Below, piece by piece: positions 55,717 through 64,000 of a stretch of DNA of 64,000 bases; the stretch's first letter is position 1; each line of letters starts with the position of its first letter. The stretch is taken from positions 59,341,311 through 59,405,310 of the forward strand of contig OX578282.1 of assembly GCA_951217055.1 (NCBI GenBank), given 5' to 3'. The DNA is from Gerris lacustris (taxonomy: Eukaryota > Arthropoda > Insecta > Hemiptera > Gerridae). A program made the position numbers and the translations under genes. The notes beneath the pieces were generated by a model. It was not told the DNA's origin. It did no database searches and saw only the letters and a program-made list of their open reading frames with translations.

Positions 55717-56561
55717 CTAAGAAAAATATATTTTGAAAGGAAGTATTCTCTCTATTGAGCATTAAAAATTTGTCAATCAAATTACTCAATTATTATTTAT
55801 TTGATTAAAAAGTTTCATCTTCTAAAAGATCAATAAAAAACTTAATTATAAAAATATTAAAGGTAAAAAAAATTAGTATAAAACGAGTGAGGGAAGAAAC
55901 ATTCTTGAAATAATATACTTTCTCTGTTATAAGGTATAATATAACAAGAGTGAAAGAGGCAAGAGAATATAATTAAGTATGCAAAAACAACGAGATGGCG
56001 CCAACCATGATTTATAATATCCTGCCAATCCGGGTAATAATCCTTTTTTTAAATTTCAATTATAAAAAAAGCAAAGTTAACCGTTTGACCTCTACTTTTA
56101 TTATTCCTTAAATACAAACATATTAAAATTTCATTGTCACCAATAACCTAATCATTTCATATTTCATAGTATGAAGGAAGAGAAAGTAGTAAAAAAAAAT
56201 CGTAAAATATTTAACCACTTAAATTTTATTTTTGTAAATAAATGTAAAATAAAAGAAAGAAAGATAAGGAGGAGTGCAAAGCTGTAAAGGTAGCCCACGG
56301 CATAAGAGGACAGGTGTAATGGCCACTGTAATATAATTTATGTTTTTACAAATGGAATTTACGAGCTCTTTTTTTCATTTTTTGTAAAGCAACTTGAGTC
56401 AAAAAATACCTTGTTATAAAAAAGAACCCAGCTAGTGAATCATAAATCAAAAAATAAAAAATAAAATGTTTTTTAACTAACTTCATACAAAATTTGCTAA
56501 GGCATATTTAAACAGTTAAAACCGATATTACTTTTCAATGATGTCCCTCTCTCTCTTTTTC

Positions 56562-56564
<3 letters not shown>
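55717..56564. other. A+T-rich spacer, nothing recognised
   Basis: No gene, RNA or repeat family recognised. Confidence 0.5.

Positions 56565-56633
<69 letters not shown>
56565..56633. repeat. (TA)n microsatellite
   Basis: TA dinucleotide array of about 69 bases, followed by TGCACATTATATATC. Confidence 0.95.
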
Positions 56634-56638
<5 letters not shown>

Positions 56639-57570
56639 TTATATATCAATATATATTTACAAAAATGAAATACTGGCAAATTGTGTGCTAAATAATAATC
56701 ATACATTCTTTAAAAAAAACTTTCTCCTTTTTCCTTTGCATAAACTTGTAAATACACACTTAATATCATTATTAATGTTTCTATTTTAATACGTACATAT
56801 ATTTAAATATAAACATATATTTAACCACTTTTTTGGTCTCAAGGTATTTTAAATAAGGAAAATCCATCCAACTAAAGAATGAAAAATAAATAAAAATATA
56901 ATTGCACCAGTATAACAGATAATGTATTCTTATTTATACGAAAATATGAAATATTAAAATTACATTTTATAATACTTCAATAATGCAGAAAAGTTTTACT
57001 ACTTTAATTGATCATTAGTGAATTTTATTACTATCATAAAATCGTGGCAGCAATAAAAATTATTAATTAAGAAAATAATAATTTCAGACATCATCATTCC
57101 CTATTGCTAAAACAATCTCTCTATTCTTTAAAGAGTCAATATTTACGTAAAATTAAAAATACGTTTTCATATTTAAAAATAATTATCTGTTACTTGTAGC
57201 TTAAATAGTTTAAAAGTAGTGAGTCTGGAGTGCCAGCCAAAATAAAATTGTTAAACGCTTGTACTGTAAAACTGCATTCTTATATTTATTTTTAAGCCAA
57301 TAAATGTAGAACATAATAAACAGCTAAATACCTGGTGAATACTAATTAACGCTTGTACCTAGGCCAAGAAAAGATGCCAAGAAAGTGAAATAGAAATTTT
57401 GTAAATACAATTTGGTATTTAAATTGTGTTATCGTGGTAATCGGATATATTGTTTTGTCGCTAATGAATTAGAAAATATTTTAAATTAATCATTATTTAA
57501 AATAAAGGAGATTAACAATAATATTGTGAAACTTAATTATCACCTTATGGCAAATAAATTGTAAATGGAA
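56634..57570. other. A+T-rich spacer, nothing recognised
   Basis: No gene, RNA or repeat family recognised. Confidence 0.5.
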
Positions 57571-58690
57571 TTAATATATTAGAAACTCAGAAGAGGGTAT
57601 TTATTTGGAATAAAAGTCCTTTTTAAAAATATTTTTTATTGCATCAAAGCTTTCGCCCAGGGAACCTGAGCTTCATCAGTGATAATCTACAAATACATAA
57701 AATAGATAAATAGATAAAGATAGACTGTACATTAAGAAACAAACAAAAAATCGGTCTGAGACAACTCAGACAAACTTTCTCATATACGAGTTCATAATTA
57801 CTTAGCCCAGTTTTTTCCATTTATTAGTTTTCGTATGTACATTTAATTACTATTGAACATTTCATCAACAATTATCATAAATCATAACAATAACTTCTCC
57901 TGGGCAGGGAATCGAACCCGGGCTTCTCCGTCCTCGTTTTAAGCAATTTTTTTTTAGAAACTAGAATTTTTCCCGGGAAAACGGCTTATATTGTTAGATT
58001 CGTATTTAAATGGAGTACATTTTAGAATTTTTTAATAAAAATCGTCGGAACTGTTTTTGAGAAATAATTTTTTTCTACGTTTTTTCAGAGTCTTTGGGGG
58101 GTAGCGCCCCCAAATTTGGAGCTAAAATTAATTTCTCGATTTCGCCTTGGGGTATGATTTTTCTGATCATGTATGCCAAATTTCGTTAAAATCGGCCCAG
58201 TAGTTTAGGCTCCAGGCGTCTGCACAGACGACAGACAGACATTTTTTAAAAACCACTTCTTTCGACCTCAAAACGTGGTAAATCCATCAAAATCTCAAAA
58301 TCGAATTTTCGCGCCATCACAATAAGTATTTTCTCTATATATGAGAAAGTAAAAAAATTAATCAGAAAATACAAAGAGTGTGTGACATAGGTTCTTACCA
58401 AGTGGTGAAGATCAATTAAATTAAAATCAAAATTTTTTAGGTTGAGGTTTAAATATAAATATTATAAGACAACATTTTGTTTCTTAATGTACAGTCTATC
58501 TTTATCTATTTACCTATCTTATGTATTTGTAGATTATCACTGATAAAGCTCAGGTTCCCTGGGCGAAAGCTTTGATGCAATAAAAAATCTTTTTAAAAAA
58601 GAATTTTTATTCCAAGTAAATACCCTCTTCTGAGTTTGAAACTCTAAAGAAGTCCACTATACCTCTCTTCAATTTTAATTAATATATTAG
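57571..58690. mobile_element. Penelope-like inverted-repeat element with hammerhead-like arms
   Basis: Arms 57583-57742 and 58470-58640 are reverse complements, about 160 bp each. In the left arm (minus strand, about 57641-57682), CTGATGA-A-GCTCAGG-TTC-CCTGGGC-GAAAGC gives a perfect CTGATGA box, a 7-bp stem and GAAA. The right arm (plus strand) has CTGATAA, one base off. TTAATATATTAG occurs at both 57571-57582 and 58679-58690 and may be a target duplication, although the right arm carries about 35 extra bases before it. The centre lacks reverse transcriptase and GIY-YIG sequence and holds a family A insertion. The arrangement fits inverted terminal copies of a Penelope-like element, or a non-autonomous retrozyme-like derivative. 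Confidence 0.65.
57750..58351 (-). mobile_element. Family A element inside the inverted-repeat element
   Basis: Full-length A copy in reverse: TCGGTCTGAGACAACTCAG at the left and CTCTATATATGAGAAAGTA at the right. B box at 57908-57918. The GACA tract is short (58224-58240). A few bases are lost near GACCTCAAAACG. Insertion point is an A run (ACAAACAAAAAA). Confidence 0.8.
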
Positions 58691-59548
58691 TATCAGTAAA
58701 TTTTACAAAACCAAAACTGGTTTGTCTATAATGTCAACATAATTTGTTCATACTTCAAATTACGAACTTATTTAGTTAACAAGTTGAAGGAACTTGATAA
58801 AAGAAATAACAAGGAATATATATATTTTTTTAATGAATTAAAAAAAGAGAAACTTAATAGAAAAATATAAATTACTATAATGACTTGTCCACGCCTTTTT
58901 AAAAATAAAAAAGAAGAAAAGAGAAAGAAAAAGCTACCAATCAAAACAAATTATTCGCTTGAATTGTTCATACAAAAAAAAAGGCTTGTTTATTTACACA
59001 ACTGTTATTTTCAAACACTCGTACATGTGGGTGTATGTGTTTAGAAGCTTTGATCAAACTTTTGAACTTCGTAATTGGTTGGACTTTAATAAGAGGTCAT
59101 TTTTTCGAGGAGTTCAACCACTTTCAGAGCCTTTTGTACTGGTTCAAATAAAAGGAACGTAATTGAAATAAAGTTAAAAAAAATAATAATAATTGAAACA
59201 ACTTGTTTGTCAAAGAGAGAAAAATAAAATAACGTCATTATTATATATTTTTTTTTTACCCCATTAGTGCGTTCAAGTTATTTTTTATAACATCAGAATA
59301 AGCGAAGATGACTTTAAAAGAAGACCAATAGACGGTAAAGAGATTGAACTTAGGGTGAAAAAAAAGGAAGCGAAGTTTTTTTGAGTAAGCATCGAACAAC
59401 GATAAAATTGAAAGGCGTATGGCGTATAGGATAGTCGAGTACATAGAGTACAAGAGAATAGAAAATGGGATAGGAACATGAAAAGTTCTACATAATAGAA
59501 AGAATCCCTCTTTAGTACTTTATTTTCAAAGGAAAATAAAAGATGAGG

Positions 59549-59595
<47 letters not shown>

Positions 59596-60061
59596 GATCC
59601 CTTAGTATTGTCCACCAGGGAAAAATGACCACCGACACCTTAAAGGAAAAAATAAATGATGGACAGGAACGAACTTCTTTCAAAGACACAACATGTGAAA
59701 AGAACTTTATAATGGTATTAAAAAAAAATAGAACAGGACAATGAACTTAAAAGAAATATACTTTTTTTTTTACAGATGAATGAAAGAATTGAATTTCTAG
59801 TTTAGAGAAGAGTTGGAATGACAGGTAAAAGAAATTGCAATAAATGATTGACAGACAGGTGAAACTAGAGAGTAGGAAGGTATAGGAAATGTCAAAATAA
59901 GATGGAGTAATGATGTACAATAAAATAAAATTGATGTTCAATTTAAGAAAATAAATGAAAGGAGTAGAATGCGCAAAAGAAATGTTTTCCAAATATCAAA
60001 TATAGATACAGACAGAACAATTACTTCGTTATAACAAAAGAGTATTTCACTCACAAATTAA
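58691..60061. other. Spacer with a 40-plus A run
   Basis: About 43 consecutive A residues lie at 59551-59593. No element body or processed pseudogene is recognisable upstream. Minus-strand open frames here are Phe-rich by-products. Confidence 0.45.
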
Positions 60062-60325
60062 GTAATTTAAGAGGTAACTATGGTACTTCTTAAGATTTTT
60101 ACTCCGCTATGTTTTTATTGGAATATAAATGACTTCGAGAAAATAACTATTAAGACAAAGGGATGTTTAGTCCAATGTACTATGGGACATAGGAATAACA
60201 CAATTCTGTTTTTATAAGGGGAGTAGCTGTCAAAAAAAAAGAACATTCCGTACACCTTCTTTAGATTGTTACTCCCTCTGTTTGTTTTCTATAAAGGGAG
60301 TAACAATCTAAAGAAGTGTCGTAAC
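60062..60325 (-). mobile_element. Family F MITE, reverse
   Basis: Ends GGTACTTCTTAAGATTTTTAC and GTAACAATCTAAAGAAGTGTC. Internal inverted words around GAACATTCCGTACACC match the other F copies in reverse. The flanks GTAACTAT and GTAACAAT match at 7 of 8 positions, again suggesting an 8-bp duplication. Confidence 0.75.
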
Positions 60326-60434
60326 AATATTGTTTTGATGAAAATTACTATGAACTTATTCATGCAGAATAATACTTAAAGAGATAATTTGATCAGTAAA
60401 AAATTTCCAAATTATAAAAATGGTTTGAATTTAA
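60326..60434. other. Short A+T-rich spacer
   Basis: Nothing recognised. Confidence 0.4.
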
Positions 60435-60850
60435 GTGGCTAGATGGTTGAATTGGTGTAAAAAAAATATATAAATCAATAATTTATACGAAAAGTTTTAA
60501 CTTCAAAAAGTTCTACTGCAACTGAAGATGACTTCGAATTAAAGTTAAGGCACTTCATTAAATTGTTACTCTCCTTACAAAGAAAAAGAAAGGGGAGTAA
60601 CAATCTGAAAAAGGTGTACGGAATGTTCTTCTTTAGACTGTTACTCCTTTATAAAAACACCAGTGTGATATTCATTTGTCCCAAAGTACGGACTAAACAT
60701 CCATTTACTTTAATAGTTATTTAGTCAAAGTCATTTATTCTGTATAAAAACAGGGGAGTAACAATCTAAAGAAGTATCAAAGTTGAAACGTTTCGTATGA
60801 ATTATTAATCTCAATTTTTTACACCTCTTCAGCCATCTAGCCGCACTTAT
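60435..60850. mobile_element. Penelope-like inverted repeat interrupted by family F
   Basis: The left arm GTGGCTAGATGGTTGAATTGG..ATACGAAAAGTTTTAACTTC (60435-60510) pairs with the right arm GAAACGTTTCGTATG..CCATCTAGCCGCAC (60787-60850). Between them ACTGAAGATGACTTCGAATT (60523-60542) is followed by AAAGTT, then the F element, then AAAGTTGAAACGTTTC. Removing the F element restores CTGAAGA-stem-GAAACG, the hammerhead-like order seen elsewhere. No reverse transcriptase is present. Confidence 0.65.
60546..60780 (+). mobile_element. Family F MITE inserted in a hammerhead-like motif
   Basis: F copy from GGCACTTCATTAAATTG to CAATCTAAAGAAGTATC, with the usual internal inverted words around GTGTACGGAATGTTC. 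Flanks AAAGTTAA and AAAGTTGA match at 7 of 8. It splits the Penelope-like fragment exactly between stem II and GAAA. Confidence 0.75.
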
Positions 60851-60980
60851 ATATTCAGAATTACAATGTGAAGGGTCTATGAGATTAAATTATAATTAAT
60901 AATTTAAGTTCCATAGAAAATGGTCAGTGAAAGGAATAAGTTTAAGTAATCCAAGAATAAGCAATTACTTCCTTATTATT

Positions 60981-61141
60981 AATTTTTTAAGTTTTAGGTA
61001 GTATTCATACTACGGAAAGTTTATATTTAAATCAAATTATTATTATTATTAACAAAGGGAGACAGACAGAGATAAATAGACACCATCGCCAGGACTTGAA
61101 CACGGGCCTCTATATTTCCAGTATAGCGCTCTACCAACTAA
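60981..61141 (-). mobile_element. tRNA-derived SINE (family G), copy 2, with 15-bp duplication
   Basis: On the minus strand it begins TTAGTTGGTAGAGCGCTATA, within the tRNA D arm, so the first ~8 bases are lost. The anticodon arm is perfect (CTATA-CTGGAAA-TATAG). The B box is slightly changed (TGTTCAAGTCC). The body carries GTCTGTCTCCCTTTG and the GTAGTATGAATACTAC hairpin near the 3' end. TACTTCCTTATTATT flanks it at 60966-60980 and 61142-61156: a perfect 15-bp target duplication, the mark of LINE-driven insertion. Confidence 0.85.
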
Positions 61142-61156
61142 TACTTCCTTATTATT

Positions 61157-64000
61157 GTTTTTTTATTATTATTTTTTTTCAATAATATTGCCAGAGATAT
61201 ATGTAAAAGTAACTGTATTGCAAATTTTGAACAATAATGGTAACTAATTAATTTAAATATACAATAAAGGGTATTTTATACTTTGATACAGTAATTAGTA
61301 TAAGAAATATATAAATATAAAATGCAAATTCTCAAATCTCCATGGTATTGTGGCACAGACAATTTAGGCAGTATCCGCTTTAAATGCTTAAGCAAAATAT
61401 AGACTTTAAATAATATCATTTGATCGAATTATCTACAATGTACGAGTCTAAACATAAGATTGCAGTCTGGACATCATTTCCATCGTTCAACCTTGCTTGT
61501 ACTTCGTATATCCATTGCAACAATATAGGTTCAACTAGATATTCATTAGGTTTATTACTAGCCAATTAGGTTTATATTCAGTCGAGATAGTGGATTCAAC
61601 ATAATATGTATGAAAGAAAAAAAACTTTTTTTTTAAATTACCTAGCCTTTTAATAAATGAATGTTCTTGCAAAAATATTCGTCATAAAAGTACGATTAAT
61701 AAACTTAGTTCACATACTATGCTGGGAGGAAAGAAATTAAGTTATTAGATCAATAATAAATTAAATTATATAGTTATCAAGGTTAAAAAAGCATATAAAA
61801 GCATTAGCTAAACATAATTGTAATATTTCTTCATTAATGTATTTTAAAATTAATGCAAAAGTAATGAAATTGTTATTTCATAGTAGCTATAACAATTTAA
61901 TAAAACATTTGTCTTAAACTTATTAAACCATAATGAGAGAGTTAACATGTTTCAAAAAGCATTAATTATCTTGAAAAAAGTTTATTTAACTACATTATTT
62001 ACCCATGAAGATTAAGAATCTACCTTAATTCGAATGTAATGTAAACGGAAACATGGATTTTAATTTGTTAAACGTATCGCTATTATTTTAACACGAAGTA
62101 ACTGAAAAAAAAAAAAAAACAGCGTAATGGCTCTTAAATATACGCCTTAATAGGTAATTATTAGCAATTTAAATTTAAGTTTACAGATGTAATTCCTTGT
62201 TAATAAAATATTGGATAACAAATAAAAAATAATTATTATCTTTGAACAAGACAATAACTTTAAGATAAAAATCCTTAAAATATAAAAGATCATTTTAATT
62301 GAAGCCAAAAATAAATAAATAGAAACTAATGTTAAATTATCTATAATTATAAAAATAATTGTTTATAACAGCGCTCATTAATAAAAAAAAAAAAAATCAT
62401 TGAAATGTCTGACTGTATTAAGCTGATAACCGATTTTTAGTTTAATTATTCGTTCCCTTAAGGTAGGTTTTAATAAGAGTGTTCATAAAACTAAACGGTA
62501 TTCATTTTTTTTTTATTAATAATTCAAATTAAAAAAAAAAAAACCATCTTACGTCAATTCTGTTATTACTTCAAAGAGAAATATGTTCCAAAGAAGGTTC
62601 ACTTACCTGTAAACATAAAAAGATATACATGCAATTAGTAAGAGACAATTTAAAAATAAGTAAAACAAATTAACAATCTATATAATACATATATATAAAT
62701 AACAGTATGTCTGTTGATTTATTTGTTTTTCATACAAATCAATACAGTTTTGTTACGACCTTTATGGAAGTTTGCACACTTGACCTTTAAAATCAAAAGG
62801 AATTTCGCTACTGAATATGTCAGTCAGTACTGAATAAAACAAAGTGTACAGTAGTTTATGGCTGTACTATAATTAGAGAAAGTAAATCTCTAATTCATTA
62901 ACAGAGAACTTACAGAACTTACTTATAGCTGTAATTGCTTTTTTTAAAAAAAGTAAATTCATTAATTTTACTCTTGAGGTTTCTACAATATGTTTAAAAC
63001 GTGTAACTTAAGTTATATTATTATCATTAAATTGGATGCTCCTAATAATCTTTTTTTTTTTAATATTAAAAAAACACAATCTATAAGAATAAAATAAGAT
63101 TAATTATTAAATAAATAATATACATGCATTTATGTAAAGAAATTAATATTTTAGAAGGAAAATAACTCGTATATATTTCTATTTTAGTGATTCAATGTGG
63201 CTAGTCAAATGCAAGAAATAGATAGGGGCGTGGTAAAATCATTATTTTTCAAACGAGAATTACTATGGAACTTGTCAAATAAGTTTTGTGAAAGAATTAT
63301 GTCACAGATGGAGTTTACATAGAAAAAAAAGTTTTGAAGTCATTTAGTAGTCAGTTTAGTGAAGAGGGGAAAAAGTTTTGGTTAAATAATGTGACAGTTT
63401 CTTGGATTTAATAAGGAAGGGGGTCGAGGAAATAATTGGCTTTGAGAGGTCTAAATTGGTGGTAGAAGAAGAAAATTAATATAGGGAGAAAGGTGGCTGG
63501 GAAGTATTTTTAGAGTCAGAGAGGAAGGAACGGTAGACGAGGCGCAGGTAAAGGTAACTAAACACGTGAGGAGGTAGCCTGTAGTCTGTAGGTAGGTGGT
63601 AAGGTTAGGAAACGAACGCCAGATGTGTCAGGAGCAACCTTGTTAGTAAGGGAGTAAAGATCCTTCAAGGTCCAGAAGAGGTCCTGCGTCCTGCGGGCTT
63701 CGAGAGCCCAGGTAGGTTAAAAAGGTTCAAAACCTTTCCATGCAACAACCTAACACAAAAGGACCTTCTTCTATCCTTATTCCTTCCGCCAAAACCCCCA
63801 TAACCTCATTCCTTTAACAGACAGATCTTTAAGAAAAAGAACTCAAAAGGAAGAAAATTCCTTGCCTTTTGTACTAATGCACGCACGTGTTTCCTTCTTT
63901 TCATAGAAAAAGCCAACAATCGGATTGAACAATCTAAGACGACAACAAAAAGAAACGCAAAATGTGTCAATTCAAATAAAGAATAACGAGCCTTATGGTC
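61157..64000. other. Long A+T-rich end region, nothing recognised
   Basis: About 2.8 kb without recognisable gene, RNA gene or repeat family. From about 63400 onward the sequence is richer in G and contains AAGGTCC, GGTCCTGCGTCC and a donor-like CAG-GTAGGT at about 63708. Similar AGGTCC/AGTCCT words occur near 23790. An exon or a diverged repeat is possible but not supported. Confidence 0.4.

Noticed and set aside
63400..64000. Possible gene start at the right edge
   Set aside because: The region is richer in G and has a donor-like CAG-GTAGGT, but stops occur in all frames and the window ends before it can be judged.

Overview
This looks like nuclear DNA from a eukaryote, most likely an arthropod and probably an insect. 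The reasons are very high A+T, long (TA)n arrays, mononucleotide runs, many dispersed repeat families, Pol III-type retroposons and one intact non-LTR retrotransposon. There is no bacterial gene organisation. I found no convincing host protein-coding gene, so the window reads as intergenic or intronic repeat-rich sequence. The species is not identifiable from what I can see.

The only intact genes belong to a complete non-LTR (LINE-type) retrotransposon on the minus strand (39119-44512). It is flanked by a perfect 12-bp target-site duplication and ends in a (GAT)n tail. ORF1 (314 codons, coiled coil plus RNA-binding region) and ORF2 (AP-type endonuclease, reverse transcriptase, C-terminal CCHC) lie in the same reading frame and are separated by one TGA. 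The endonuclease domain starts before any in-frame ATG, so ORF2 may depend on stop-codon readthrough, or the TGA may be a recent mutation in a fused ORF.

The rest is a layered mosaic of elements without coding capacity. Families named here A, B, C, D and H seem to share a plan: a conserved block around AAATTTC..AAAATCGG, then a (GACA)n tract, then a terminal hairpin. Family A (about 0.6 kb, at least seven copies) has asymmetric terminal repeats and a tRNA-like B box. Family B (about 0.6 kb, about eleven copies) ends in a 12-bp hairpin. Family F is a multi-hairpin MITE with probable 8-bp duplications. There is a degenerate PIF/Harbinger transposon with transposase remnants (27261-28828), a Harbinger-type MITE (48718-49015), another MITE with a perfect 8-bp duplication (29119-29517), two copies of a tRNA-derived SINE (47578-47762, 60981-61141) and a 5S rRNA-like fragment (13381-13420).

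A second theme is inverted-repeat elements carrying a hammerhead-ribozyme-like core (CTGANGA, stem, GAAA), as known from Penelope-like elements and retrozymes. They occur near 4.0, 7.7, 32.0, 37.0, 46.7, 57.6 and 60.4 kb. One lies beside a perfect palindrome with arms of about 143 bp, and two copies show a compensatory stem change.

Minisatellites are numerous: 20-bp (2.3 kb), 46-bp (11.5 kb), 31-bp (15.9 kb), 25/75-bp higher-order (31 kb), 58-bp (46.2 kb), 57-bp (52.8 kb) and 20-bp (53.7 kb). Regions at 8.5-11.4, 22.3-24.3, 25.8-27.2, 49.0-50.5 and 61.2-64 kb are A+T-rich sequence in which I recognise nothing.
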